A DNA stretch of 64,000 nt from Desulfonatronovibrio hydrogenovorans DSM 9292 (GCF_000686525.1 NZ_JMKT01000009.1:372001-436000); one strand, 5' to 3'. Positions 54,867 through 64,000 are shown, counted from the first letter of the stretch. Notes: a model not told the origin generated them from the letters alone. Translations and numbers: made by a program.

Positions 54867-56081
54867 TTATGCAATCTGTGATGAACGTTTTTCATATGCC
54901 TTTCGGATTGCTTCGGTCAGCTCCCTTATGTCCACAGGTTTCTGGAGACAGGCAAAAGCCCCCAGATCAAGACAGGTCTGCAGGTCTTCATCGTACCCTG
55001 CTCCAGACAGGATGATCACCTGAACCTTGGGATGACTTCGCCTGATGTGCCTTAGCACCTGAACCCCGTCGATCTCCGGCATCTTAAGGTCAAGGATGAC
55101 CACTTGGGGTTCGTCCTGGTCAATGAGCTCCAAAGCCTCTTCTCCATCGTAGACAACCGCTGTTCCCATCTCGCGCATCCTCAAACGCTCGGACAGGGTC
55201 CGGGCAAACCTTTGCTCGTCATCCACCAGAAGGACCCTGGCCGGGGATTCAGATTCAAAGGGACGGTAAACATCTGTCTGAAACATATCCGGTCCTGACT
55301 GCACCTCAATTTCCATGTCTCCGGCAATGTCGGCTACAATACCTGAAATCTCCTTTTCCAGTCTTTCTGGTCTCAAGATATTTTTGTCCAGCCTGACCTG
55401 AAGTTTTCCATCCCCAATATTCACCCTGACAAACCAGCCCTTAAGGGCCATGCCGGCTTCAATTTCAGCACTTAAGGCAAAATTTTCAGCTGCCTGGATG
55501 GATTCCCTGGTGGGCAGGGTTGCTGCTTTCTTAGCATAGGACCTGATCAGACGGGAAACTTCCGGGATGGTATATTTTTCCATGGAAATCAGGATGTCAT
55601 ACAAAGATGACTGCCAGGGGCCCTGATGGACCACGTATTCTGTCCAGCGATATCTGCTGGCATCTTCCTGGGCTATTAGCTTTTTCAGGCCACCAGAATC
55701 CAGACTGTGTTCCTGCCCGGCCACCTCCAGACGGTATTCCATGTCAGCCATGAGACATACCTTAAGCACATGGGTTATTTTTTTGGGGATAAGGAACCCT
55801 CCAAAGCCCATGGCCACAAGGTCCTCTTCCAGCAGGCAGGAGGCCAGGACAGCCTTATAGCAGGCAATGCACCGTTCCTTTTCCCGGGTGAAGGCGTTAA
55901 AGACGGAACTTTTGCCATAAAGGGACCGGTAGAATTTATCCTCGGAAATATTATATCTGGAAGCAGCTCTGGAAATAATCTGCCTGTCCCTCAGTATCTT
56001 CATCCTCAACTCACCAGCTAAGTTGGTGGCTACTTCCTCTTCCCGACAATATGGAGCGCTGAAAATGGTTATTACCGGCAT
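54867..56081 (-). CDS. Cytidylate-kinase-like domain fused to a receiver
   Basis: A 404-residue protein. Residues 1-200 match the Cytidylate_kin_2 family in outline (MPVITIFSAPYCREEEVATN, then RDRQIISRAASRYNIS), but the glycine-rich P-loop is missing, so it is likely a pseudokinase or nucleotide sensor. Residues 200-275 are BON-like by pattern. Residues 280-400 are a receiver (LLVDDEQRF, VVILDLKMPEIDG, CLQKPVDI). This architecture recurs in Desulfovibrio relatives. It follows the SLC13 transporter gene and is probably in its operon. Confidence 0.82.
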   Translation of the reverse strand: MPVITIFSAPYCREEEVATNLAGELRMKILRDRQIISRAASRYNISEDKFYRSLYGKSSVFNAFTREKERCIACYKAVLASCLLEEDLVAMGFGGFLIPKKITHVLKVCLMADMEYRLEVAGQEHSLDSGGLKKLIAQEDASRYRWTEYVVHQGPWQSSLYDILISMEKYTIPEVSRLIRSYAKKAATLPTRESIQAAENFALSAEIEAGMALKGWFVRVNIGDGKLQVRLDKNILRPERLEKEISGIVADIAGDMEIEVQSGPDMFQTDVYRPFESESPARVLLVDDEQRFARTLSERLRMREMGTAVVYDGEEALELIDQDEPQVVILDLKMPEIDGVQVLRHIRRSHPKVQVIILSGAGYDEDLQTCLDLGAFACLQKPVDIRELTEAIRKAYEKRSSQIA

Positions 56082-56129
56082 AATGGCTTATCCTTGGAAT
56101 TTTTTAAAGCTTCTTGGTTATTCGATAAA

Positions 56130-57992
56130 TCAGAACATTATGTTCAACACCACCAGAGACACCACCAGAAATATCATGGTCATAATCCACCCTGCCCGCA
56201 TAAAATCAGCGTTCTTATAACCTCCTGGCCCCATTACCAGGGCATTGACCTGATGCGTGGGGATAAGAAAAGAATTGGAAGTGCTTATGGCCACGGTCAG
56301 GGCAAACATTGCAGGATCAGCACCTGCAAGCACGGCAATGTTTACAGCCAGCGGAACAAGCAAAATAGTAGCTCCCACGTTGGACATGAGCAGGGTGAAC
56401 ACAGTTGCCAGTACAGCCACAGCCCCCTGAAGAACCCAGACCGGGACATTCCCCATCAGGTTGATGGTCTGAATGGCGACCCAGGCCGCAGTTCCAGTGG
56501 ACTCCATGGCCAGACCCAGGGGAATCAGACTGGCCAGGAGAAATACCGACTGCCAGCTGACTGATTTATATGCTTCATCCATGGTCAGAACACCTGCCAC
56601 GATCATGGCAATGGCCCCGGACATGAGGGATACTGAAAGACGAAGGTCACTGAATATGACCAGGCCAAGAGTAATAAGTGAAATGATGACCGCATGGGGA
56701 AGCTTTTCATGAAGGATGACTTCGTGGGGAAAATCAGATGAAATGACCACAAAATCAGGATTTTTTTCCATGACCACCAGGTCTTCCCATAGACTATGCA
56801 GAACCAGGGTGTCGCCTGCCTGCAGAGGAAGGTCCCTGAGATTTCCCCTGATGACCTGTCCTCCCCGGTTGACTGCCAGAACACTTGTGCCAAAAGTCTT
56901 GCGCATCCTGATGTCCTGAAGGCTCTTGCCGATCATGTGCGAGCGCGGAGGAACCACCACCTCAGAGATTCCTGCAGTTGCCGAAGACAGTACTTCGGCA
57001 AAATGGCGAAGCACCCCGAAACATTTTAGTTCCATTCCCTTGCAGATGTCCTGGACTTCTTCCCGGTTGCCCAGCAGCCCCAGAACCGCTCCAGTTTCTA
57101 TGATTATGTCGTGAGCCGGTGAAATACGCATATCCCTGTTCTGGTACAAACCAATAACAGCTACCCTGTGTCCAAAGAGGCTTTCCGCTTCAGACACTGT
57201 CTTTCCCTTTAACGGACTGTCCTGCTGGACATGGACTTCAAAAATATCTCCTTTAAGTCCATATAATTTTCGAAAATATTCGACAGTTGAAAATCCCTGT
57301 TCCTCACTGCCTTTTCTGGCCGGTAGGACGTAGCGGCCAAAAATGGTGAAATAGACTACTCCGGAAAAAATCAGGGCCAGACCTATGGGGGTTACATCGA
57401 ACATTCCAAAGGTCTTCATGGGTTCAACATTATCAGGCAAGGATGTATTGGAGGCCAGAATAAGGTCATTAAGAAGGATCAGAGGACTTGAACCGATCAG
57501 AGTCAATGTTCCTCCGAGGATGGCACAGAAAGCCATGGGCATAAGCATCCTGGACACGGGCAACTGGGTTCGCAGAGATATACTCTTGATCACAGACATA
57601 AAAAGGGCTGCAGCCCCGACATTCTGCATAAGTCCGGAAATAACCCCTACAGTGCTGGAAATAATCGGTACAATGCGCTGTTCTGTACTTCCTCCCCAGC
57701 GTAGGATCATCAAGGCCAGCTTGTTCATAAGTCCGGTTTTTTCCAGAGCCTTGCCAAGGATGATAACCGCAATAATGGATATTACCGCATTACTGGCAAA
57801 TCCACTGAAAAGCCTGTCCCCGGGGACCAGTACAGGACCGCCGGGTATCAGTCCCACCAGCCCGATGATCATCATAATCGTTACAGCGGCCACATCCACC
57901 CTGACCAGTTCTGATATGAACAGAATAATAGTCAGCCCCAGGATTCCCAGGACCCAGATCATCTCAGGAGTCAAAGCCAGTGTTTCATGCAT
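56130..57992 (-). CDS. SLC13 (DASS) family permease with TrkA-C domains
   Basis: A 620-residue transporter. Two membrane halves of about five to six helices each, carrying ALFMSVIKSISLRT and STSNSFLIPTHQVNALVMGP motifs, flank two TrkA_C-like cytoplasmic domains (around 215-290 and 300-400). The family imports dicarboxylates or sulfur oxyanions with Na+. Given the sulfur-type oxidoreductase next door, a sulfur anion is plausible, but inferred. I start at ATG 57992 with GGGGAGG upstream, 13 codons inside the open frame. Confidence 0.88.
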   Translation of the reverse strand: MHETLALTPEMIWVLGILGLTIILFISELVRVDVAAVTIMMIIGLVGLIPGGPVLVPGDRLFSGFASNAVISIIAVIILGKALEKTGLMNKLALMILRWGGSTEQRIVPIISSTVGVISGLMQNVGAAALFMSVIKSISLRTQLPVSRMLMPMAFCAILGGTLTLIGSSPLILLNDLILASNTSLPDNVEPMKTFGMFDVTPIGLALIFSGVVYFTIFGRYVLPARKGSEEQGFSTVEYFRKLYGLKGDIFEVHVQQDSPLKGKTVSEAESLFGHRVAVIGLYQNRDMRISPAHDIIIETGAVLGLLGNREEVQDICKGMELKCFGVLRHFAEVLSSATAGISEVVVPPRSHMIGKSLQDIRMRKTFGTSVLAVNRGGQVIRGNLRDLPLQAGDTLVLHSLWEDLVVMEKNPDFVVISSDFPHEVILHEKLPHAVIISLITLGLVIFSDLRLSVSLMSGAIAMIVAGVLTMDEAYKSVSWQSVFLLASLIPLGLAMESTGTAAWVAIQTINLMGNVPVWVLQGAVAVLATVFTLLMSNVGATILLVPLAVNIAVLAGADPAMFALTVAISTSNSFLIPTHQVNALVMGPGGYKNADFMRAGWIMTMIFLVVSLVVLNIMF

Positions 57993-58020
57993 GATTGATT
58001 GTTTATCCTCCCCTAACTTG

Positions 58021-59403
58021 CTAAAAAACAATATCTTTTTTCAGGTCAATCCCGTATTTGCGCATCCGGTTTAATACAGTTACCCGGTTTATCCCCAGGA
58101 TCCTTGCTGCCTGAGACTTGTTCCCTTTGCTCTGGCGCAGGGCATCAATAAGCTCATTCTTCTGGTTCAGATCAACCGGTCTTCCCAAAGAACTGTCATC
58201 AGGCCCGGGAGCGGACTTAGCTGTCAGATTGTCAGGCAGATGATCCGGGGTAACCAGGTCGGTATCAGCAACAACAAAACTGTACTCCAGGGCACTTTTA
58301 AGCTCCCGGACATTTCCAGGCCATGAATAATCCATAAAAATCTTCATGGCCTTTGGACTTAATCCTTTTACCTTTCCTTTACCGGCCTTGGACAGTCTTT
58401 TTATAAAAAAATCCACCAGGTGCGGGATGTCCTCTTTTCTCTCTCTCAGGGCTGGAAGATGGATGGGAATTACATTGATCCGGTAAAAAAGATCTTCTCG
58501 AAATTTATCCTGTTCTATAAGTGAGGGCAGATGCTTGTTAGTCGCCGTAATGAAGCGAACATCCACAAAGACCGAACGGCTCTCCCCCACCCTCTCGAAA
58601 GTCTTGTTTTCCAGAACCCGGAGAAGCTTGACCTGAACCGGCATGGGCAGATCCCCGATCTCATCCAGAAAGATATCTCCTTTATTGGCCACTTCAAACC
58701 TGCCTTTACGGTGCTGCACAGCACCGGTAAAAGCTCCCTTTACATGGCCAAACAGTTCTGATTCCAAAAGAGACTGGCTAAGGGCAGCGCAATTGACCTG
58801 AACATAAGGTTCCTTGGAGCGGGGACCAAGTTCATGAATCGCCCTGGCCACCAGTTCTTTTCCGGTTCCTGACTCGCCAAAAATAAATACCGGGAAATCG
58901 CTTTGGGCGGCTTTCTCAATCAGCTGAAAGACCTTGCGCATCCTGCTGGAATGCCCCACCATCCCATGAAACACGGTATCCTGATCAAGCATCCTGGAGA
59001 GCTGCTGAACCTTGGTGTCCAGAACATCCAGTTCAGATATGTCCGTCATGATTTCCACCGAGCCAAGGGGTCTGCCGTCATCATCATAGAGTATGCTGGC
59101 TGTTTTGAACACAGTGACATATGATCCGTCCTTGCGCATTATATGACACTTTTTCTTGAGAATCTTTTTCTTTTCAAAAAGCCTGCACCAGTGATCCGAG
59201 GACGTCTTTCTCATTATTTTGCAGGCATCACACTTAAAAATGGTGCAGGGCTTGTCCAGCAGCTCTTCTCTTGAATAGCCGGTGATATCTTCCAGAGCTT
59301 TGTTGACCATCTGAACAGTACCGTCCTCAGCCACCACCAGGAGCCCTTCATGCATGATCTCAACTATATCTTTGCAATAGATATTAAAACTTATGGGCTT
59401 CAC
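58021..59403 (-). CDS. Sigma-54-dependent transcriptional activator with Cys-rich PAS
   Basis: A 460-residue regulator. PAS (about 10-130) with Cys53, 58, 61, 73 and 86 ([13 protein letters not shown]) suggests a redox sensor. AAA+ domain with Walker A GESGTGKE (176-183) and the sigma-54-contacting GAFTGA (223-228); Fis-type helix-turn-helix at the C-terminus ([20 protein letters not shown]). Start GTG at 59403 with GGAG upstream. It is divergent from the cytochrome/molybdenum operon, which has a sigma-54-like promoter, so it likely controls that operon. Confidence 0.93.
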   Translation of the reverse strand: MKPISFNIYCKDIVEIMHEGLLVVAEDGTVQMVNKALEDITGYSREELLDKPCTIFKCDACKIMRKTSSDHWCRLFEKKKILKKKCHIMRKDGSYVTVFKTASILYDDDGRPLGSVEIMTDISELDVLDTKVQQLSRMLDQDTVFHGMVGHSSRMRKVFQLIEKAAQSDFPVFIFGESGTGKELVARAIHELGPRSKEPYVQVNCAALSQSLLESELFGHVKGAFTGAVQHRKGRFEVANKGDIFLDEIGDLPMPVQVKLLRVLENKTFERVGESRSVFVDVRFITATNKHLPSLIEQDKFREDLFYRINVIPIHLPALRERKEDIPHLVDFFIKRLSKAGKGKVKGLSPKAMKIFMDYSWPGNVRELKSALEYSFVVADTDLVTPDHLPDNLTAKSAPGPDDSSLGRPVDLNQKNELIDALRQSKGNKSQAARILGINRVTVLNRMRKYGIDLKKDIVF

Positions 59404-59566
59404 TATATACTCCTTTTTTATTCTCCAGAAAAACACCTGGCCTCAAGCCAAACCTCCCGGTCCAGCCGGGTCTCCATCTTGGTCGGATTCCAACACTGGC
59501 CAGCAATCGCTTTTTGAAATTATCCTGTTTTCATCCCGGGTTCAAAGCAGTCTCAAGTCCATCATA

Positions 59567-59610
59567 GGTGATTAATCACCTGTTTAAATACACCTGTTTT
59601 AATTTAAACA
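59567..59610. promoter_or_regulatory. Palindromes, likely activator-binding sites
   Basis: GGTGATTAATCACC (59567-59580) is a perfect 14-base palindrome; next to it TGTTTAAAT (59581-59589) and ATTTAAACA (59602-59610) form an inverted repeat. They lie about 70-115 bases upstream of the sigma-54-like promoter, a normal place for enhancer sites, and near the activator's own start. Confidence 0.55.
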
Positions 59611-59680
59611 CAATACCCAGCTCAGAAATAATGCCTCAAAAAAACAAGTAGTTAAATTAATGCTTGTCCGTCAGGACTTA

Positions 59681-59696
59681 TGGCATGCTTCGTGCT
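59681..59696 (+). promoter_or_regulatory. Sigma-54-like promoter (-24/-12)
   Basis: TGGCATGCTTCGTGCT has GG and GC separated by exactly ten bases, as in the consensus TGGCAC-N5-TTGCW. It lies 150 bases before the cytochrome c gene. The -12 element is GTGC instead of TTGC. Consistent with the sigma-54 activator encoded divergently. Confidence 0.6.
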
Positions 59697-59845
59697 GTTC
59701 AGTATATCAGGAGATTCATCATGATCAGAAGAGAAATTTTAATGATCTTGTGTATACTCACAATAAACATGTTGCAGCATATCTGACCATGAGATAATCC
59801 TGAACCAAAGTCCTGTTTTGACCAATTTCAAGCAAGGAGGAGAAA

Positions 59846-60184
59846 ATGAAGAAGATGGTAATCATGTCTATGGCGGCAATAATCTTTGCCACTCAGGTAG
59901 GTATTGCCCTGGCCATGCTGGACGGCAACCCCAGGAAGGGACGTTTTCTGTTCCGTCAGGAGTGTCGCCCCTGCCACATGGAAAACCCCATTGGCGCAGT
60001 TCCTGCTCATTATCTGGGCCCTGATGCCAAGCGCCAGGCTGAATGGCTGGAGGTCTTTGAAAACAAGGAAAACCTGCCCTGTTATGAGCACTGGAAGGAT
60101 ATGCCCGAGGCCGATCTGACCGACATACTGACTTATCTGCATGGTGGAGCTGCCGACTCGCCGACTCCTGAACGCTGCGGCTGA
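59846..60184 (+). CDS. Small periplasmic c-type cytochrome
   Basis: A 112-residue protein. Residues 1-23 look like a Sec signal; CRPCH (Cys40, Cys43, His44) is a single haem motif, with Met residues later (KDMPEADL) as possible sixth ligand. The pattern KGRFLFRQECRPCH fits a class I cytochrome. GGAGGAG precedes the ATG. As first gene of the operon it likely carries electrons to or from the molybdenum enzyme. Confidence 0.9.
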   Translation: MKKMVIMSMAAIIFATQVGIALAMLDGNPRKGRFLFRQECRPCHMENPIGAVPAHYLGPDAKRQAEWLEVFENKENLPCYEHWKDMPEADLTDILTYLHGGAADSPTPERCG

Positions 60185-60313
60185 TATTCAACCTAAAGCT
60201 GAAAATTCGCCTGGGTCCGGCATGTTACCGGGCCCGGGAAACCACGATGATTTTAAGAATAACCTGACAGCAAGCATCAAAAGGGCGAATTCTAGCCTGG
60301 AAAGGAGTTATTG

Positions 60314-62515
60314 ATGAAGGACAAAATGCCTCCCCTTAGCAGGAGGAAATTCCTGAAAACCAGCCTGGCTGCAGCAGCCATAAGCTCCGGCGCATCAGCA
60401 CCTCTGGTCAGGTCACTGGTTCCCGGGGTTCATGCTGCTGGCTCCCGCCCGGCAAAAGGTGAGTATGAGTCTCATTTCACTGCCTGTGACATGTGTTTTA
60501 ACCGATGTGGAATGATCGCCAGGGTCCGAAACAATGTAATAGAAAAAATCGATCCCAACCCGAAATTTCTCAAGTCCAGAGGAATGATCTGTGCCAGGGG
60601 AAACGCAGCAGTCAAGCATATCTACGACCCAGACCGGCTCAAGTATCCCCTTAGAAGAACAGGTAAGCGCGGAGAAGGAAAATGGGAACGGATCAGCTGG
60701 GAAGAGGCCCTGGATTATACTGCTGAAAAGATGCTGGAGATCGGAGAAAAGTATACCAGATGCGGGATGATGTTCATTCCCGGTTCTGACATGCAGTCCC
60801 AGTTTGTCCACAGGTTTGCAGAGGTTTACGGCTCATACAACATAACCTCCCATGAAACCCTTTGCCTGCTCAGCAAAAACAGAGCCTACCTGGATACCAT
60901 CGGAGAAGTACCTTATCCTGACGTACTTTTCAGCAAGTATGTTATAATTGCTGGAGCCAATCCTTTTGAGGCATTTATCACCCCTGACACCATTGATTTC
61001 TTCGAGGCCAGGAAAAACGGATGCAAGATCATTGTCCTGGATCCCAGGTTTACCAAAACTGCAGCCATGGCTGACGAATGGTACCAGATCAAGCCTGGTA
61101 CTGACATGGCCTTCTTCCTTGCCCTGTGTCATGTCATTGTTAAAGAAGAGCTCTATGATGCCGAAGGTTGCTGCCCTAAAATGACCTATGGCTTTGACGA
61201 ATTTTTCCTGCACATCCAGCAGTACACTCCGGAGTGGGCTGAAGCCGAGTGCGGCATCTCTGCCCAGGATATTGTCAGGATCGCCAGGGAGATCACTGCT
61301 GCTGCACCTGCAGCCATGGTCTATCCTGGCCGCAGGACTTCGGACTACAAAAATTCTACCCAGATCAGACGCGCCATGGCCATTACCAATGCTTTGCTGA
61401 ATAATTTTGATAAGCCTGGAGGCTTGCTGGCTCTTCGCGAAGTCGGGGTCAAAACCCCATACTATGACATCCCCTGGTACGACGACAATCCCTTTGACCG
61501 AGTGGAAGCCGGCCTGGTTCCAGGACTTATCGACCATGAGGGATCATTCCAGCTCATGCGCGAAGCCATAATTTCAGGTGAGCCCTACCCCATCAAGGGA
61601 TGGTTCAATTTCAAGACAAATTTCATGCAGACTGCAGCCAATCGGAACAAGACCCTGGAGATGATGGACCACCTTGAATTTATCGTCAATATTGACATCG
61701 CCATGACTGACACGGCCTGGTATTCGGATGTGGTTTTGCCCGGGGCAAGCTTTCTGGAAAGAAAAGATCCGGTTTCAGGACTTCAGGGATCATCAGCTTG
61801 CGCCTGCGCCGTGCTTCGTGACCCGGTGGTTCCGGAAATGTTTGAGTCAAGATCCCCATTCTGGATCTGCCAGGAGCTGGCCAAAAGACTTGGCCTTGGT
61901 GACTCTTTTGACTTCACCATTGAAGAGTACCGGGAACAACAGGTCGACGGCCTGGATGGAGCCATGGAAGCAATGTTAAATGATGGGGTTTACTATAACC
62001 CCAGCAAAGTCTACGGCATCTATGCCGGTTCTCCTCTGAAAACCCTTTCCGGGGTCAAAGAGATCTACAACCAGCGTTACGCCCGCTCCGGGGTGGACCC
62101 CATGCCTGTTTACAAGCGTCCGGATATGCCCTCAGAAGACCAGTTCAGGCTGGTGGTGGGCAGAACCGCCTTTTTTACTCACGCTCAGACCAACAATGAA
62201 CTGCTGACTGAATTCATGGAAGAAAACGTCTTGAACATGCATCCAGAGCCTGCCCTAAGGCTTGGCCTTCAGGAGGGAGATCTGGTTGAGGTGTCCAGCA
62301 GGGCAGGAGCTGGCAGACTCAAGCTTGAACTGACCGAGGGAATTGAAAAGCAGACCGTGTATATGGCCACCGGGTTCGGAGCTTTATCTCCGGGCATGAG
62401 CCTGGTCCATAATAAAGGGGCCAGCATAGCCGAAGTACTGGAGGATTATCACGATGAAATATCGGGAAACATGGCCATGCATGAAACTCTTGTCAGCATA
62501 AGGAAGGTGGCCTGA
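60314..62515 (+). CDS. Molybdopterin oxidoreductase catalytic subunit (thiosulfate/polysulfide-reductase type)
   Basis: A 733-residue Tat-exported protein: SRRKFLKTS in the signal sequence, then Cys58, 61, 65 and 93 for the first 4Fe-4S cluster and Cys184 (SHETLCLLS) as probable Mo ligand. Molybdopterin dinucleotide-binding C-terminal domain from about 610. A Cys ligand and single-cluster N-terminus fit the PhsA/PsrA/TtrA group (CISM family). Substrate may be thiosulfate, polysulfide or tetrathionate. Start ATG with AAAGGAG. Stop overlaps the next gene's start. Confidence 0.92.
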   Translation: MKDKMPPLSRRKFLKTSLAAAAISSGASAPLVRSLVPGVHAAGSRPAKGEYESHFTACDMCFNRCGMIARVRNNVIEKIDPNPKFLKSRGMICARGNAAVKHIYDPDRLKYPLRRTGKRGEGKWERISWEEALDYTAEKMLEIGEKYTRCGMMFIPGSDMQSQFVHRFAEVYGSYNITSHETLCLLSKNRAYLDTIGEVPYPDVLFSKYVIIAGANPFEAFITPDTIDFFEARKNGCKIIVLDPRFTKTAAMADEWYQIKPGTDMAFFLALCHVIVKEELYDAEGCCPKMTYGFDEFFLHIQQYTPEWAEAECGISAQDIVRIAREITAAAPAAMVYPGRRTSDYKNSTQIRRAMAITNALLNNFDKPGGLLALREVGVKTPYYDIPWYDDNPFDRVEAGLVPGLIDHEGSFQLMREAIISGEPYPIKGWFNFKTNFMQTAANRNKTLEMMDHLEFIVNIDIAMTDTAWYSDVVLPGASFLERKDPVSGLQGSSACACAVLRDPVVPEMFESRSPFWICQELAKRLGLGDSFDFTIEEYREQQVDGLDGAMEAMLNDGVYYNPSKVYGIYAGSPLKTLSGVKEIYNQRYARSGVDPMPVYKRPDMPSEDQFRLVVGRTAFFTHAQTNNELLTEFMEENVLNMHPEPALRLGLQEGDLVEVSSRAGAGRLKLELTEGIEKQTVYMATGFGALSPGMSLVHNKGASIAEVLEDYHDEISGNMAMHETLVSIRKVA

Positions 62516-63255
62516 TGAAGAAAAAATACTGCATGGTCATTGACTCCTCAGTCTGCATCGACTGCAAGGCCTGCATGGTCTCCTGCAAGGTTCAGCACAA
62601 TCTGCCCAGAGGGCACTGGCGTAACTGGATCAAGCATACTGATCCCGACTTCACCATGGGCAAACACACTTTTGTTCATTTTCAGCCCGGAGGATGCATG
62701 CAGTGTGACAACCCCACCTGTGTCTTCGCCTGCCCCAGCGGCGCTACCTTCAAAGACGAAGAAACAGGCATTATCCACGTCAATGAAGATCTGTGCATTG
62801 GTTGTGGCAATTGTGTTAAGGCCTGTCCCTATGGAGCCAGGTACAGACATCCCACCAAGAGGGTCCCTGACAAATGCGATTTCTGCAAACAACGCCTGGA
62901 TATGGGATTGTTACCGGCCTGTGTGGACACATGTCCAACCAAGGCCAGGACCTTCGGAGACCTGAACGATCCGGAGAGCGAAGTTGCCAGACTGGTCCGG
63001 GAACACCAGACTGTGCGCATCACCACCCAGCCGGTGGATACTAAACCCAATATGTTTTACCTGGCTCAGACCATGCCTGTGGACTGGCCCGGACCTGTTG
63101 AATATCCCATGGCCCATCGGGCCATGACCGGACTGGTCAACCCCCTGGTCAAAGTAGCAGTTGGTCTGTCCGGACTCGGAGTTGCTGCCATGTTCCTGAA
63201 ACAGATATTCACCAGCCCTGAATCCTCCCAGCAGGACAACAAGGAGGAGGTGTAA
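62515..63255 (+). CDS. 4Fe-4S ferredoxin subunit with C-terminal membrane anchor
   Basis: A 246-residue protein with four cysteine clusters: CIDCKACMVSC, CMQCDNPTCVFAC, CIGCGNCVKAC and CDFCK…CVDTC. It passes electrons between the catalytic and cytochrome b subunits. One hydrophobic helix (about 205-228) near the end is unusual among PhsB-like subunits and recalls formate dehydrogenase beta subunits. Its ATG overlaps the previous stop codon by one base. Confidence 0.93.
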   Translation: MKKKYCMVIDSSVCIDCKACMVSCKVQHNLPRGHWRNWIKHTDPDFTMGKHTFVHFQPGGCMQCDNPTCVFACPSGATFKDEETGIIHVNEDLCIGCGNCVKACPYGARYRHPTKRVPDKCDFCKQRLDMGLLPACVDTCPTKARTFGDLNDPESEVARLVREHQTVRITTQPVDTKPNMFYLAQTMPVDWPGPVEYPMAHRAMTGLVNPLVKVAVGLSGLGVAAMFLKQIFTSPESSQQDNKEEV

Positions 63256-63256
63256 A

Positions 63257-63964
63257 ATGAACACCAGAATGATTCACAGACATGACCGGGCAGCTATTTT
63301 TATCCACTGGTTCAATGCATTGTGCTGGATATTCCTGACCCTGACCGGACTCGGACTGATAAAGAATGACCAGATCAATCCCGTTGGGGCCTGGTGGCCC
63401 AGTCTCATGCGAACCATCTTTGGCAGCGGCGAGACTCTGCTGACCTTTCATATCTACACCGGCTTGATCTGGGCTGCTGTTTTTCTAATCTACATCATCA
63501 TCAGACGAAAACAGACCACAGACTTTCTAAAGGAAATATTTTCCATAAATCCCACCTGGGATACAGCCTGGATGATCAAGAAAAACATCCAGCTCACCCT
63601 TGGAAAGGGTGCTCTGAAGAAAATGGGCATGACCACTGACATTCCACCTCAGGGATTCTACAATGCAGGACAAAAACTCTTTGCTCAGCTGACGGTCATT
63701 GCCGGACTTGTCCTGGTTATAACCGGAGTGATCATGTATATCTCAACCATTATTCTGAACAACCCCACTCCAGTGGCCTGGTCCAGGACCATCCACTTTC
63801 TCATGGCCGGGCTGGCCTTTGCCGGGCTGCTGGTCCATATCTACATGGCTGCTGTATCAAGGGAGGAAAGGCCGGCTTTTAAATCCATGTTTTCCGGTGT
63901 CGTGCCTGAAGACTATGCCAAACACCATCATGAACTTTGGTACAATGAACTAAAGAACAGATAA
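63257..63964 (+). CDS. Cytochrome b membrane subunit
   Basis: A 235-residue protein with four membrane helices (about 15-35, 55-80, 135-160, 175-200). Histidines in FIHWFNALCW, LTFHIYTG, RTIHFLMA and LLVHIYMAA are in helical positions for two b haems, as in formate dehydrogenase gamma and PhsC-like subunits. It links the enzyme to the quinone pool. GGAGGAGG precedes the ATG. The operon appears to end here; the final 36 bases show no gene. Confidence 0.93.
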   Translation: MNTRMIHRHDRAAIFIHWFNALCWIFLTLTGLGLIKNDQINPVGAWWPSLMRTIFGSGETLLTFHIYTGLIWAAVFLIYIIIRRKQTTDFLKEIFSINPTWDTAWMIKKNIQLTLGKGALKKMGMTTDIPPQGFYNAGQKLFAQLTVIAGLVLVITGVIMYISTIILNNPTPVAWSRTIHFLMAGLAFAGLLVHIYMAAVSREERPAFKSMFSGVVPEDYAKHHHELWYNELKNR

Positions 63965-64000
63965 TCATTGGCTCGATACGTCACTTGGACCAGCTTTATC

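Noticed and set aside
1-64000. CRISPR array, rRNA, transposase or prophage genes
   Set aside because: None seen by eye: no regular short repeats with spacers, no rRNA sequence, and no recombinase other than IntI.

Overview
The window looks like chromosome from an anaerobic Gram-negative bacterium of the Desulfovibrionales (Desulfobacterota) type. This rests on gene content: a c-type-cytochrome-linked molybdenum oxidoreductase operon, Cys-rich PAS sensors, a cytidylate-kinase-like/receiver fusion, hybrid CheA and chemoreceptor genes, and many two-component and c-di-GMP proteins. Genus is not determinable from what I can see.

Region 1 (1-4828) is a minus-strand run of small-molecule enzymes: a partial D-cysteine desulfhydrase/ACC-deaminase-like gene, an alpha/beta-hydrolase, a GNAT acetyltransferase, a VOC protein, an arylamine N-acetyltransferase and a DUF523 protein. 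The DUF523 gene ends in an attC-like sequence. A MATE exporter follows (5284-6627).

Region 2 (about 7117-14360) is a chromosomal integron. An unusually long integron integrase (IntI-type tyrosine recombinase with an extra N-terminal domain) reads rightward. Leftward of it lie an attI core, a candidate Pc promoter and six minus-strand cassettes separated by attC sites: (1) a HEPN/DUF4145-like protein plus a winged-helix partner, (2) a PD-(D/E)xK-like protein, (3) a two-TM membrane protein, (4) a SAM methyltransferase, (5) a cassette with no convincing gene, (6) mazEF with its own promoter and a broken CopG-type antitoxin fragment. The roughly 105-bp block carrying the Pc candidate has a diverged, colinear copy at 5022-5126. 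This suggests a relic attI/Pc, and perhaps that some region-1 genes are old cassettes that lost their attC sites.

Region 3 (14468-36874) is mostly housekeeping: cysteine desulfurase, UbiB-like kinase with a phasin-like protein, TrpB2, infA, PHP and U32 proteins, ettA, a sensor kinase/response regulator/receiver-kinase operon, an aminotransferase, dnaX-ybaB-recR, ilvE, der, mtnA, gatB and a UDP-sugar epimerase.

Region 4 (37076-54616) is signalling-rich. It holds a STAS / hybrid CheA / zinc-motif chemoreceptor cluster, a divergent haem-motif chemoreceptor followed by a receiver-PAS-GGDEF-EAL protein, then purQ, tadA, tRNA-Ser(CGA), a two-domain methyltransferase, a phospholipase-D-like protein, a Cys-rich PAS kinase and an EAL-HDOD protein.

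Region 5 (54867-63964) pairs a minus-strand regulator/transporter operon (sigma-54 activator, SLC13 permease, pseudo-cytidylate-kinase/receiver protein) with a divergent plus-strand operon: cytochrome c, Tat-exported molybdopterin catalytic subunit, four-cluster ferredoxin subunit and cytochrome b. The latter has a sigma-54-like promoter and upstream palindromes, so the divergent activator probably controls it.
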